Positions 1 to 9,337 are shown, counted from the stretch's first letter. The stretch is DNA of 64,000 nt from Nonomuraea endophytica (GCF_014203235.1 NZ_JACHIN010000004.1:530817-594816), one strand, 5' to 3'. Program-made: numbers and translations. Notes: generated by a model not told the origin, from the sequence alone.

Positions 1-180
1 CCCGGAGGGACCAAGCCCGGAGGGACCAAGCCCGGAGGGACCAAGCCCGGAGGGACCAAGCCCGGAGGGACCAAGCCCGGAGGGACCAAGCCCGGAGAGG
101 CCGAGCCCGGAGAGGCCGAGCCCGGAGAGGCCGAGCCCGGAGAGGCCGAGCCCGGAAGGGCCGAGCCCGGAAGGGGACAA
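1..180. repeat. 15-bp tandem repeat (12 copies, runs off left edge)
   Basis: Twelve head-to-tail 15-bp units fill this stretch: six CCCGGAGGGACCAAG, four CCCGGAGAGGCCGAG, then two diverged CCCGGAAGG-type units. The period is a multiple of three, so plus frame 1 stays open (PGGTK, then PGEAE) and so does the minus strand. The array probably continues to the left of the window. Nothing shows that it is translated. Bases 181-315, between the array and the stop of the transglutaminase gene, hold nothing recognisable. Confidence 0.95.
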
Positions 181-315
181 CCCGGGAGTCGCGCTGCCGC
201 GAGGGGACCTCGGCGGCAACCCCCTCTGGAGACACCCCGGGAAGGAGGCAAATCCAGGAAGGCGCACTACCGAGCACCGGAGGCTGGGAACAGCCCCGTC
301 CGGACAGGTTGGGGG

Positions 316-2787
316 TCAGCGGAAGAGGAGGCGGCGGCGGAGGCGGTGTTTGAGGGGGGTGCTGCGGCGTACCTCGGCGCGGACCGCGTCGCTGCGGCGC
401 CAGGCCTCGTCGGCGGCCTGGTCGGCGATGGCGGCGCTGTCAGTGCCGTCGGTGGGAGCGTAGCGGACGAAGTTGGAAATGTCGGCGAGAGGCCGGAGAT
501 GGTGGGAGATGGCCTCGGGATGACGGGCGACCACCTCCTCGGCCGTCAGCGCCTTGTCGTCCTTGAGCCCGAGGTCGTCGCACGACTGGACCCAGGCGCC
601 GAGCACCCGCCCCTCAGCCCCGGTCACCGCACGCCTGCGACGCCGCCGCCACCACGGCAGCGCCATCGCCACCACCGCGTAGACGGCGAGCACACCCATC
701 CCGGCCGCCGGGATGATCACCCACAGCGGCGGCCCCTCGCCGGTCCTGCGCGAGCCGCCCGTGGAGGACTTGGCCGACGGCTTGGGCTTGTTCACCCCGC
801 CCTCGGTGAACTCGCCCTCCAGCCGCTCGCTCTCCTCGATCGCCGACGACACCACGTCGTGGTCGTCCTTGGAGCCGCTCTTGCCGGGCGTCGGATAGAA
901 GGGCAGCCACCCCAGCCCTTCGAACTTGACCTCCGCCCAAGCCGCGACATCTCCGGACATGACCCGATAGACGCCATTCGACTGCTGCCCCGGCCGGAAG
1001 CCCACCACGACCCGCGTCGGCAGCCCCAGAGTCCGCCCCATCAGCGCGAACGTCGAGGCGAACTGCTCCGACGTCCCCCGATGCGTGGTCTCCAGGAAGA
1101 ACTCCAGCCCCTTCAGCGAGTGGCCGGGCGGGGCGGTCGGGTCGTTGCTGGCGTTGGTCCGCAGGTACTTCTGCAGCCGGTACGCCTGCTTGATCGGCGC
1201 GTCCGCCCCCTTCGTCGCCTGCTGCGCCAGCTTCCTGAACTCCGCCTCCTGCGGCCCGGCCGGAAAGGCCGTCAGCACCGGATCGTGCACCGGCACCGCC
1301 CCGACCAGATCCTCCTTCGACGGCCTCGGCACCCGCGAGCTCACCTGATACGTGAACCCCTTGTCGGGCTTGGCCCGGACCAGCAACGCGCCGCTGCTCG
1401 GGTCCACGCCCAGGCCGGGAACGCCGGTGACCTCGGCGGGCCGCTCGGCCGCGGGCAACCAGCCGCCGGGCAGGCCGTCGATGGTGACGCTCTGCCGTAC
1501 CGTGTCGACCGCGCCCGTCCACTCACCGGCCGGCACCCGCCCGCCGGTCGGCTGGAAGCGCGCGCCCGACGTCCAGCGCACGCCGTCATATCGATCCAGT
1601 ACGGCCAGCCGCCAGTTGGCCGGTCTGTCGGCCTTGACGGTGAACAACAGGCGGTCAGGAAACTGCAGCCACGCGGACACACGGTCGAGCGGGCTGACGC
1701 TGTCGACGCGGACCGGGGGCGGGAGCTCCGCGTTCTGCCGAGGGTTGTACGGCTCCGCCGCGACAGGCAGCAGCTGCCCCAGCACCAGAGCCGCGCCCGC
1801 CAGCAGTGCCGCCGCGGGCAGCCCCGCCAGCAGCCAAAGCGCGGGACGGTCGTCGCGCACCATCGCCAGCGCGGCCGTGAGCACGACCAGCGCGGCGGCC
1901 ACGGGCAGGTTCGAGCCCTCGCCGTCCACGCCGAGCAGCAGGGCCAGCCCGAACGCCGCCATCGCGGGCAGCGCGGCGGCGACCCGGGTCGCGCTCCGCA
2001 CCGCCGTCTCGGCCCCGATCATCGCGGCCAGCCAGACGGCCGCGTGAACCAGGATGAGCAGGCGCGGCTCCGGCTGGGCGGGCAGGAGGGTGGTGAGCAG
2101 GGCCTGCCAGGAGTTGGCCAGGTCCCTGACCATCCCGGGCGCGACGCCCTTGTAGAGCGGGACGGTGGCCGCGAACCAGAGCACGACGTTGAGCGCCAAT
2201 GCCAGCCAGAGCGGCCGGTTCCTGACGAGCAACGCCACCAGCGGCGGCACCAGGGCAGCAGGGCTCAGGGCCAACAGCAGTGGCTGGGCCGGAAAAACCC
2301 GATGAAACCCCCAGCCCGCCACCCCGGCCAGCCCGGCGACCATCAGCAGCGCCACAACCAGCCGCCACCCAACCGCCCGCTTCGGCCGACCCGCCCGGCT
2401 CGTCCGGCCGCCAGCCGCCACACCGCGCTCCCCGGCGCCATATCGTTCCCCGGCGCCACCACGCTCCCCCACCACGGCATCAGCCCGCTGCCGCCCCCGC
2501 CGCCCGCCGACCTCCGGCGAACCGTCCCACGAGCCGCCTTCCGGAACGCCGGACAGCCCCGGCTCCTGGCCAGGGCCGTGCGGAGCCGGGTGGTGGCCAT
2601 GCCCAGGCGGGCCCGAAGGCCGACCAAGGCCAGGCGAGACCGGGTGCCGGCCCAGGCCGGGCGGGGCCGCGGGCTGGCCAGGGCCGGGCGAGCCCGCATA
2701 CCCCCCAGAGCTGGGCGAACCCGGGTATGGGGACAGATCCGGGTGTTGGCCTGAGTCGGGCATACCCGTGGGGTGGGGGGAGGTCAT
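316..2787 (-). CDS. TgpA-like membrane transglutaminase-fold protein, catalytic triad lost
   Basis: This 823-residue protein has a cytoplasmic Gly/Pro-rich tail of about 135 residues, several membrane helices (about 140-345), an extracellular transglutaminase-like domain (about 360-640), another helix near 680-705 and a cytoplasmic DUF4129-like tail. In TgpA proteins the core reads GxCE(Q/H)(F/Y)A, then DAHAWxEV, then DPT. Here it reads GTSEQFAS (Ser573), DVAAWAEV (Ala615) and FYPTP (Tyr631), so Cys, His and Asp are all replaced. The start was chosen because ATG at 2787 overlaps the stop of the DUF58 gene as ATGA; a longer open frame reaches 2919. It is the last gene of the Fn3-MoxR-DUF58 operon. 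The fold assignment is secure. Loss of activity is inferred. Confidence 0.9.
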   Translation of the reverse strand: MTSPHPTGMPDSGQHPDLSPYPGSPSSGGYAGSPGPGQPAAPPGLGRHPVSPGLGRPSGPPGHGHHPAPHGPGQEPGLSGVPEGGSWDGSPEVGGRRGRQRADAVVGERGGAGERYGAGERGVAAGGRTSRAGRPKRAVGWRLVVALLMVAGLAGVAGWGFHRVFPAQPLLLALSPAALVPPLVALLVRNRPLWLALALNVVLWFAATVPLYKGVAPGMVRDLANSWQALLTTLLPAQPEPRLLILVHAAVWLAAMIGAETAVRSATRVAAALPAMAAFGLALLLGVDGEGSNLPVAAALVVLTAALAMVRDDRPALWLLAGLPAAALLAGAALVLGQLLPVAAEPYNPRQNAELPPPVRVDSVSPLDRVSAWLQFPDRLLFTVKADRPANWRLAVLDRYDGVRWTSGARFQPTGGRVPAGEWTGAVDTVRQSVTIDGLPGGWLPAAERPAEVTGVPGLGVDPSSGALLVRAKPDKGFTYQVSSRVPRPSKEDLVGAVPVHDPVLTAFPAGPQEAEFRKLAQQATKGADAPIKQAYRLQKYLRTNASNDPTAPPGHSLKGLEFFLETTHRGTSEQFASTFALMGRTLGLPTRVVVGFRPGQQSNGVYRVMSGDVAAWAEVKFEGLGWLPFYPTPGKSGSKDDHDVVSSAIEESERLEGEFTEGGVNKPKPSAKSSTGGSRRTGEGPPLWVIIPAAGMGVLAVYAVVAMALPWWRRRRRRAVTGAEGRVLGAWVQSCDDLGLKDDKALTAEEVVARHPEAISHHLRPLADISNFVRYAPTDGTDSAAIADQAADEAWRRSDAVRAEVRRSTPLKHRLRRRLLFR

Positions 2788-3863
2788 CGGGGGGTCCAGG
2801 ACAGGGAAAGGGTGGTGAGGTCGGACATCGGGACCAGGGTGACGCCGGGTGTGGCCGGGCGGCCGGGGCCCAGGTATACGCAGATCACGCGGTCGAAGCG
2901 GCGCCGTACCCCGGCACATCGCCCCACCTCGGCCGGGTCGGCGGTGATGACCACCAGCGAGCCCCCGCCCCGCGCCAGCCGGACGGCCTCTGTGACGCCG
3001 GAGGTTCCGGGGGCGACCAGGGCGAGCCGGTCCAGCAGCATCTCGGCGTCGGACTTGGTCTCGGCGAGCGGGCCGTCGCCGGTCAGCACCCGTACGGGGA
3101 AGCCCGCGCGGGCGGCGGCCACGGCGGCTGAGGCGGCGGCGTCGACGGCGGGTTCGGTGAGGTCGCGGGTGTCCAGGACCACGGTGGTGGTGGGCAGGCT
3201 GGCGTCGATGAGCTGGCGGACCATCAGCGTCCCGGTGCGGGCGCTGGACTTCCAGTGGACGTGGCGCAGGTCGTCGCCGACGACGTACTCGCGCAGGGTG
3301 TGGAAGGTGGCGGTGCCGCTGGGGGCGTTGTCGCTGGTCGGGCCCTCCAGGTGGTGGGCGCGTCCGGACGGGGGCACGGGCAGTGCCACGGTGCGCGGGC
3401 GGACCAGGAGGGTGGCGGCGGCGCCGTACTCGCGGACTCTGCGGGTGAGCCCGAGCGGGTCGGCGCGGACGAGCCGCAGCGGACCGACGGGGATCTCGCC
3501 GCGCACGGAGGTCGGCAGCGCGTAGGAGACCATGCGTGCGCCCTGCCGGGGCAGGCGCGGCAGGTCGACGGTGTGTTCTGCGGCGCCGATGCGGTCGTGG
3601 GCGCGCAGGCCGGACAGCGCCCAGCGGCCGAGGTTGCGGACGTTGAGCACGGCCACGGCGGCTTCACCGCGCGGCACCTTCAGCGGCGTCACCTCGCGGC
3701 TGACCTCCAGCCGGGGTTTGGGCGCGGTCCAGGCGAGCGCGACGCCGAGCGCGAGCAGCCCGCCGGTGGCCAGCACGACGGGCTCGGTGTAGCCGAGCAG
3801 GAATCCGGCCGCATAGAGCACCAGGGACCCGCCCAGCGTCCCCCACCCGAGCGGTGTCAGCAT
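2784..3863 (-). CDS. DUF58 domain-containing membrane protein
   Basis: This 359-residue protein has two hydrophobic N-terminal helices (about 5-45) followed by an extended beta-rich segment. The C-terminal DUF58 region contains the family hallmark around DDLRHVHWKSSARTG (near residue 205), then a VWA-like half. DUF58 proteins are regularly encoded next to MoxR ATPases and transglutaminase-like proteins and are thought to act together in envelope assembly or stress. Here the MoxR stop lies 1 bp before the ATG and the 3' end overlaps the transglutaminase start by 4 bp, so translation is probably coupled. The exact substrate is unknown. Confidence 0.9.
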   Translation of the reverse strand: MLTPLGWGTLGGSLVLYAAGFLLGYTEPVVLATGGLLALGVALAWTAPKPRLEVSREVTPLKVPRGEAAVAVLNVRNLGRWALSGLRAHDRIGAAEHTVDLPRLPRQGARMVSYALPTSVRGEIPVGPLRLVRADPLGLTRRVREYGAAATLLVRPRTVALPVPPSGRAHHLEGPTSDNAPSGTATFHTLREYVVGDDLRHVHWKSSARTGTLMVRQLIDASLPTTTVVLDTRDLTEPAVDAAASAAVAAARAGFPVRVLTGDGPLAETKSDAEMLLDRLALVAPGTSGVTEAVRLARGGGSLVVITADPAEVGRCAGVRRRFDRVICVYLGPGRPATPGVTLVPMSDLTTLSLSWTPR

Positions 3864-3864
3864 C

Positions 3865-4860
3865 TCAGACCGCCTGCGGCACCGGCATCCCGGTGAGGAT
3901 CTCGCCGAGCACCTGTCCCGCCGTCAGCTCGCGCAGCTCCGCGTCGGGCGTGCGGATCAGACGATGCGCCAGCACCGGTACGGCCAGCGCCTTCACATCC
4001 TCGGGCACCACGAAGTGCCGCCCGGCGGCGGCGGCCTTGACCCGGGCGGCGCGCAGCAGCGCGAGACTGCCTCGCGGGCTGGCGCCCAGCCGGATCGCCG
4101 GATGGTTCCGGGTGGCGCCGCACAGCGCCACGATGTAGTCGTAGACCGGATCGGCCACGTGGATGCGGGTCGCGAAGTCGATCATCCCGGCCACGTCGGC
4201 GGCGCGGGCGACGACCGGCAGCCGTTCGACCTGGGGCCCGGACGGCCCGCCCTTGAGCACCTCGACCTCGGAGGCGTGGTCGGGGTAGCCGACGGAGATC
4301 TGCATGAGGAAGCGGTCGAGCTGCGCCTCGGGCAGCGGGTAGGTGCCGTCCATGTCGACGGGGTTCTGGGTGGCGACCACGAGGAAGGGCCGCGGCACCT
4401 GGTGCGGCTCGGAGTCGACGGTGACCCGCCGCTCCTCCATGACCTCCAGCAGCGCCGACTGCGTCTTGGGCGAGGCCCGGTTGATCTCGTCGGCGAGCAC
4501 GATGTTGGCGAAGACCGGCCCCTTGTGGAACTCGAACTTCTGGTAGGCCTGGTTGAAGATCGACACGCCGGTGATGTCGCTGGGCAGCAGGTCGGGCGTG
4601 AACTGGATGCGCCGCCACTCGGCGTCCACGCTGGCCGCGATCGAGCGGGCCAGCGTGGTCTTGCCGGTGCCGGGCACGTCCTCGATGAGCAGGTGCCCCT
4701 CGGCGAACAGGCAGATCAGCGCCAGTTCGACCGCGTCGCGCTTGCCCCTGATGACGTGCTCGATGTTGCCCGCGAGCAGCTGGAAGCGCTGGGCGAACTG
4801 CCCGGCGAGCTGTTGCTGCTGGTACGGCTGCGCGGTCTCTTCCAGGTTGTAGTGGCTCAC
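3865..4860 (-). CDS. MoxR-family AAA+ ATPase
   Basis: This 331-residue AAA+ ATPase has a Walker A motif GTGKTTLA near residue 65, a Walker B segment around IVLADEINRASPKTQ, and the sensor segment ATQNPVD, all typical of MoxR chaperone-like ATPases. The start is the GTG at 4860: it has AGGGGG about 8 bases upstream and gives the usual family length, whereas the open frame extends to an ATG at 4920 inside the preceding gene. MoxR proteins are believed to remodel or mature partner proteins, here most likely the DUF58 protein and perhaps the Fn3 protein encoded beside it. Confidence 0.93.
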   Translation of the reverse strand: MSHYNLEETAQPYQQQQLAGQFAQRFQLLAGNIEHVIRGKRDAVELALICLFAEGHLLIEDVPGTGKTTLARSIAASVDAEWRRIQFTPDLLPSDITGVSIFNQAYQKFEFHKGPVFANIVLADEINRASPKTQSALLEVMEERRVTVDSEPHQVPRPFLVVATQNPVDMDGTYPLPEAQLDRFLMQISVGYPDHASEVEVLKGGPSGPQVERLPVVARAADVAGMIDFATRIHVADPVYDYIVALCGATRNHPAIRLGASPRGSLALLRAARVKAAAAGRHFVVPEDVKALAVPVLAHRLIRTPDAELRELTAGQVLGEILTGMPVPQAV

Positions 4861-4876
4861 AGCTGAGTCCCCCTTC

Positions 4877-7036
4877 TCAGTCCGTGCATTCGAACAACGG
4901 CGCCGCCGGGAAGGCACCACGCGGTGAGTCCATCAGCGTCACGCTGAGGTAGGCCACACCGCCGTTCCACTCGATCCGGTTCCAGACGTCGCTGGTCTCG
5001 TTGGTCTCGGACTCCGTGACCGAGGCCCCCTTGACCTGGCAGATCACGGTCAGGCTGATGTACTGGCCCTTCGGGATCGTGCCGGCCTCACCGCTCTTGG
5101 ACGGCCCCGGCCGTACGAGCGTGTTGGTCTGGTTGTTGTTTGCGTTCTTGTAGGCCTGACGCGGATAGGCCAGGTCGGCGGTGGCGCTGGCCACCTCCTG
5201 GCTCTCCCCCGCCGCGTTCTTGGCCTTCAGCTTGAACTCGTACTTCTTGTTGTTCTCCAGCCCGTCCACGTTGAACGAGGTGCCGCTGATGGAGCTGTCC
5301 GACTTGGCGCCGGACAGCTCGTAGGTGGTGCCTTCGCCGGCGTTCGACGGGGCGCTCCAGCTCAGGTCGGCGCCGCGGTTCTTGGCCTTGGCGGCGAAGT
5401 TCGACGGCGCGCCGGGCGCCACGCACGGCTTGACCCCGGCGCTCGGCGCTGACGGCACCTCGCCGCCCTTCCAGTGGGCGACGACCGTGAAGGTGTACTC
5501 CTTGCTGCAGTCGCCGCCGCTGAACTCGAACTGGAACGGCCCGTTCGCGTCCACCGACTGCGGCGACACGCGTCCGTCGCCGCCGTTGACCTGGACGGTG
5601 TAGCGGTCGGGTTTGCCGCCGGTCGACGGGCTGAACGTGATGTCGATCTTCCCCGGCCCCGACTTGGCGCTGACCGAGCCCGGCTTGGTGGGCGGGCTGG
5701 GCGTGGGCGTCGGGGTGGGCGTGCGGGTCGGCGTCGGCGTCCGGGTCGGGGTGGGCGTCTCCTCGGGCTCCTCGGTGGGCTTCTTCGAGGGCTTGTGCGT
5801 CGGCTCCGGCTCCTCGGTCTCCGTGGGCTCCGGGTCGGAGGTCCTGGTCGGGTCGGGCTGGCGGCCGGACGCGGTGGGCTCGGGCTTCGGCGTCTGCTTG
5901 GGCTTGGGCGTGTTGGTCGGTCCGGGGACGTCGCTGTCGTCCTTGTCGACGGGGTGCTTGCGGCCCTCGGGGTCGACGACGACGGCCTTGTCGCCGTTCT
6001 CGTCGTTGGCCCAGAGCAGGCCGTCCTTGACGAACATCTCGATCGGGCCGGGCTGCTCGGCCACCTGGATCGTGGTCGGCCGGCCGCCCGCGGCGCTGTC
6101 CCAGACGATGAGGCCGCCGCTGGCGCTGTCCGGGACGTACACCTTGGAGCCGAGCACCTGCGGCACGCCGAGCGCGGCCGGTTCGTCGGACTCGAGCTTG
6201 GTGGTCTGGACGGCGTTGGACGCGGTGTCGATCACCACGAGCAGCCCGTCGGGGCCGGGCGCCAGGATCGGCACCAGCGAACCCTCGGTCGTCGGCGGGG
6301 TCAGCGCGCCGCCCTTGGCGGACTGGGCGACGCCCTTGGGCAGCAGGATCTCCCCGGCGCCGCCGTCGGAGCCGATCACCACGGCCGTGGAGGCGCGGGT
6401 GTTCACGATCACCGGCAGGCCGCCGGCGATCGTGACGGCGAGTTCCTCGCCGGGTTCGCCCGCCTTGACCGCCTGCTCGGCGACGCCGGACGCGACCGGG
6501 ACGACCTCGCCCTTGGCGGGCACCGGGACCCACAGCTTGCCGCCGCCGTCGATGCGCGCGGCCCCCAGCGGTCCCTGCAGTTCGAGCGGGGCGCCGAGAG
6601 AGTTGAGCGTGGCCGGGTCGATGCGCTGCACCGTTCCCTTGGGGTTGACCGCGTAGGCGGCCTTGCCGGTGACCACGAGCTGCATCCCGGCGGCGCCGAA
6701 GTCGCGGCTCTGCGCCACGCTGAGCTGGCTCGGCTCGATCCGGCTGACGACGCCGGTGCGGTCGTCGACGAGCAGGACCGTCTGACCGTCCTGCACGATG
6801 CGCAGCGGCCGCCCCGCCTTGTCGTCGAGGTACCCGTCGACCTCCCCGGACAGGCCGTTGACGTGGACGATCTTCCCGCGGACCTTGGTCCAGAGCCAGG
6901 CGCCCACGTCGGCCAGCTTCGGATTGGCGCTGGACACCCCCACGCCGAACACCGCCGCCACGACGACGAGGCAACCGGCCACCACTGCGGCGATCACAGC
7001 GGTGGCACGGTCGCCCCGGAGAATGCGGACGCGCAT
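4877..7036 (-). CDS. Membrane-anchored beta-propeller/fibronectin type III protein
   Basis: This 719-residue protein has an N-terminal transmembrane helix (about 12-33) and an extracellular repeat region resembling a beta-propeller (about 60-365). A Pro/Thr/Glu-rich flexible linker (about 370-450) is followed by two fibronectin type III domains (about 452-540 and 541-628). The C-terminal SH3-like segment contains two cysteines that could form a disulfide. It is the first gene of the operon that continues with MoxR, DUF58 and the transglutaminase-like protein; the gap to MoxR is 16 bp. The layout suggests a cell-surface sensor or scaffold that reaches through the wall. No enzymatic motif was found. 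Confidence 0.85.
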   Translation of the reverse strand: MRVRILRGDRATAVIAAVVAGCLVVVAAVFGVGVSSANPKLADVGAWLWTKVRGKIVHVNGLSGEVDGYLDDKAGRPLRIVQDGQTVLLVDDRTGVVSRIEPSQLSVAQSRDFGAAGMQLVVTGKAAYAVNPKGTVQRIDPATLNSLGAPLELQGPLGAARIDGGGKLWVPVPAKGEVVPVASGVAEQAVKAGEPGEELAVTIAGGLPVIVNTRASTAVVIGSDGGAGEILLPKGVAQSAKGGALTPPTTEGSLVPILAPGPDGLLVVIDTASNAVQTTKLESDEPAALGVPQVLGSKVYVPDSASGGLIVWDSAAGGRPTTIQVAEQPGPIEMFVKDGLLWANDENGDKAVVVDPEGRKHPVDKDDSDVPGPTNTPKPKQTPKPEPTASGRQPDPTRTSDPEPTETEEPEPTHKPSKKPTEEPEETPTPTRTPTPTRTPTPTPTPSPPTKPGSVSAKSGPGKIDITFSPSTGGKPDRYTVQVNGGDGRVSPQSVDANGPFQFEFSGGDCSKEYTFTVVAHWKGGEVPSAPSAGVKPCVAPGAPSNFAAKAKNRGADLSWSAPSNAGEGTTYELSGAKSDSSISGTSFNVDGLENNKKYEFKLKAKNAAGESQEVASATADLAYPRQAYKNANNNQTNTLVRPGPSKSGEAGTIPKGQYISLTVICQVKGASVTESETNETSDVWNRIEWNGGVAYLSVTLMDSPRGAFPAAPLFECTD

Positions 7037-7131
7037 GCGTCACTCACCCCGTATGTACGATTACTAAGCGTTTGCCCCCGTCTTACCGGGCATCACGATA
7101 GCGTGCAGCCGTACCAGGGCGCATGCCTTGC

Positions 7132-7653
7132 TCAGAACGTGTCGATGTTCTCGATTTTCCATCGGTCACCGTCGAGCACCGCGCCCACCGCGAACATCGC
7201 CGGAGCGTAGGAGGCCTTGCCGGGCTCCGCCGCCGTGCTGTGCTGATCGGCGAAGATGAGCAGCCGCGCCCGGTCGCCTTCCAGCAGCGTCACGCCGCTG
7301 TCGGTGACCGTGGTCGTCAGCACCAGCTTGTCGCGCAGCGCCTGCTCGCGCACCAGGCCGAAGATGCCCTGGTACTGCTCCACGGCCTTGCCGGTCAGCA
7401 GGTCGCGGGCCGCCTGCTCGGTCTTGGCGACGTCGGCGTGGTCGTAGGAGAAGACGGTGTTCACCGCATCGATGATCTGGCTCTTGACCTGGCTGGTCCG
7501 GTTTTGATCAGTCATGGCCGTGTTCCGGGTCGTGGTCGTGTTGCGGAGGTCGTGCGCTTTCGTCGCGGCCAGCCCGGCCACCCCGCCGAGGAGCACGGTG
7601 GTCAGGGCCAGCAGCGCGGGCAGCCGGCGGGCGGCGGCCGAGATCATGTTCAT
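7132..7653 (-). CDS. Mce-associated membrane protein (last gene of mce operon)
   Basis: This 173-residue protein has one N-terminal transmembrane helix (about 9-28) and an extracytoplasmic domain of the NTF2-like type seen in Mce-associated proteins; the end GDRWKIENIDTF is typical of that fold. The start is the ATG at 7653, which overlaps the upstream stop as ATGA; a longer frame to 7743 lies inside that gene. Mce-associated proteins stabilise or assist the Mce lipid importer in the envelope. It resembles the gene at 8731-9324 in the central segment (FSY/FTYSPA-type motif followed by TE-AARD), so the two are probably paralogues. Confidence 0.8.
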   Translation of the reverse strand: MNMISAAARRLPALLALTTVLLGGVAGLAATKAHDLRNTTTTRNTAMTDQNRTSQVKSQIIDAVNTVFSYDHADVAKTEQAARDLLTGKAVEQYQGIFGLVREQALRDKLVLTTTVTDSGVTLLEGDRARLLIFADQHSTAAEPGKASYAPAMFAVGAVLDGDRWKIENIDTF

Positions 7654-8150
7654 GGCGTGAGCCGCCGCAGCAGGCCCGCCGCCACCGAGCCGGCGACCAG
7701 CCAGACGGCGGCGGCCAGCCCGTGGTTGACCAGCGCCTCCCACCGGACGTCGGCCAGGTCGAACAGGCTCGTCAGGCCCAGCGACAGCGTCCCGGCCAGC
7801 GAGTCGACGACCTGGTACCAGGTGTTGGCCGCGTTCGCCTTGAAGATCGAGAACGCGGCGTGCAGGAGCAGCACCACCGCGATCAGCCGGGCGGTCACCT
7901 TCACCGCCCAGATGAGCAGCGCGGACACCCGCCGCCAGACCGACGCCGCAGCGGACAGCACCGGCTTGGCCCGCGCCGCGAACGGGACCTTCTCCACGGG
8001 CGGCAGCGGCGGGAACGGCGGCTCCACCGGGCCCGGCTGCGCGGGCACGAGCACGGGCTCGACCGGCGGCGTGTACACCAGGCTGTCGCCGGGCTGGGGC
8101 TGCGGCTCGGGTTCGCGGATCATGGGGGGCTCCTTGTCGTCGCTGGTCAT
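7650..8150 (-). CDS. Proline-rich membrane protein within mce operon
   Basis: This 166-residue protein begins with a Pro/Glu-rich cytoplasmic tail (about 1-60) and continues with two or three hydrophobic segments (about 75-105 and 135-160). It has no recognised domain. Both ends overlap neighbouring Mce-associated genes by 4 bp (ATGA), so it is certainly part of the operon. By position it may be an assembly or anchoring subunit of the Mce complex, but the sequence itself does not show a function. Confidence 0.75.
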   Translation of the reverse strand: MTSDDKEPPMIREPEPQPQPGDSLVYTPPVEPVLVPAQPGPVEPPFPPLPPVEKVPFAARAKPVLSAAASVWRRVSALLIWAVKVTARLIAVVLLLHAAFSIFKANAANTWYQVVDSLAGTLSLGLTSLFDLADVRWEALVNHGLAAAVWLVAGSVAAGLLRRLTP

Positions 8151-8734
8151 GAGGTGGTTCCGTCCGGAGCCTGGGTGAGGGCAGCGAGCTTCCAGCCGCC
8201 GGAGGTGCGGGTCAGCTCGCCCACGAGGCGGGTTTTCTTGACCACCGGCTCACCCTGGGGCGGCACCACGGTGATCTGGACCGCGGCGATGATCCGCGCG
8301 GTCCCCGCTGCCTCGTCGAGCTCGGTGAGTGCCGCCTCCAGGACCTTCGCGCTGGTGGCGGTGCCCGCCTTGGTGATCTCGGCGGTGAACGCCGCACGCC
8401 CCTGAACGATCTGCTGGTGCAGCTGCGCCGCCGTGGAGTCCTCCCACAGCGCGAGGTCGCGCTCGACGGTGCGGTGGCTGAGCGTGTTCAGATTCTGTAC
8501 GGCCTGCGAACCGCTCCGCACCACCTCGTCCCGCAGCCGGGAGTAGCGCAGCCCGTCATCGCCCACGGCGCCGATCCACGCCCACCCGAACCAGGCGGCA
8601 CCGACGGCCGCGAGCGCGCACAGCGCCACGGCCACCCGCGGCACCCCCGCCGCCCTCTCCCTGGTCGCGGTCTGCTCCGGGTGGCCGGACTCCAGGTCCG
8701 TGGTGTCCTCGGTGACTTCCTGGATGCTCGTCAT
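8147..8734 (-). CDS. Mce-associated membrane protein
   Basis: This 195-residue protein has a charged N-terminal tail, one transmembrane helix (about 32-52), a helical stretch, and an NTF2-like C-terminal domain ending with the GGWKLAALTQ signature. It is closely similar in layout to the gene at 9338-10006 (RTxGGWKL near the end, DLALWEDSTA versus GLARWQEATT), so these two form a paralogous pair that alternates with the pair at 7132 and 8731. Overlaps of 4 bp on both sides show co-translation with the mce genes. Confidence 0.82.
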   Translation of the reverse strand: MTSIQEVTEDTTDLESGHPEQTATRERAAGVPRVAVALCALAAVGAAWFGWAWIGAVGDDGLRYSRLRDEVVRSGSQAVQNLNTLSHRTVERDLALWEDSTAAQLHQQIVQGRAAFTAEITKAGTATSAKVLEAALTELDEAAGTARIIAAVQITVVPPQGEPVVKKTRLVGELTRTSGGWKLAALTQAPDGTTS

Positions 8735-9324
8735 CGCTTCGCCTTGCCGGAGGTGATCTCGGTGATGCGCCAGCGGTCGTCCCGCAGGCGCGCGTTCACG
8801 GTGAGCTGGGCGGCCACGGCCGGTCCCGCGGACTTGCCGGAGCGGGTGGCCGTCTGGTCCAGGAAGACCAGCAGCCGCGCGGTGTCCCCGGTCAGGGCGA
8901 CCACCCCGGCGCGTACCACCCGGGTGGTCAGCGTGGCCTGCTGCGTCACCACGTCCCGCCGGATCTGGGCGATCAGCCGCGTGTACTCCGCCGCCGCCCG
9001 CCCTTCCAGCGAGTCCCGCGCGGCCAGCTCGGTCGCCTCGATCTCGGCCGGTGAGTAGGTGAAGATCCTGGCCAGCGCGTTGCTGACGTCACCGGCCACA
9101 CGCGTGGTGCCCGCCCGGTCGAGCAGCGCCCGGTTCCCCACGGCGACGTCCGGGGCGGGCGCGGCGGCCCGTACCGCCACGCCGGTCCCGAGCAGCGCGA
9201 CCGCGACCGCCACGAGCGCGGCGGGCCTGCCCATCCGCGGACGCCGTCTTTTCTCCGGTACGGCGTGCCGTCCCCGCCGTCCGGCGGCCTCAGGCTCGGC
9301 GACCAGGGTCGACTCCGTTTCCAC
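8731..9324 (-). CDS. Mce-associated membrane protein
   Basis: This 197-residue protein has an N-terminal basic segment, a transmembrane helix (about 35-55) and an extracytoplasmic NTF2-like domain ending DDRWRITEITSGKAKR. The GTG start at 9324 was chosen because GAGGAGG lies 5 bases upstream and the gene then begins just after the upstream stop at 9338; the open frame continues to 9492 but only through the neighbour's coding region. The 3' end overlaps the next gene as ATGA. Confidence 0.8.
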   Translation of the reverse strand: METESTLVAEPEAAGRRGRHAVPEKRRRPRMGRPAALVAVAVALLGTGVAVRAAAPAPDVAVGNRALLDRAGTTRVAGDVSNALARIFTYSPAEIEATELAARDSLEGRAAAEYTRLIAQIRRDVVTQQATLTTRVVRAGVVALTGDTARLLVFLDQTATRSGKSAGPAVAAQLTVNARLRDDRWRITEITSGKAKR

Positions 9325-9337
9325 GCGGACCTCCTCG

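Noticed and set aside
346..2754. 802-codon open frame on the plus strand opposite the transglutaminase gene
   Set aside because: It mirrors the G/C bias of the real gene on the other strand, gives a Pro/Arg/Gln-rich nonsense protein and lacks a ribosome site.
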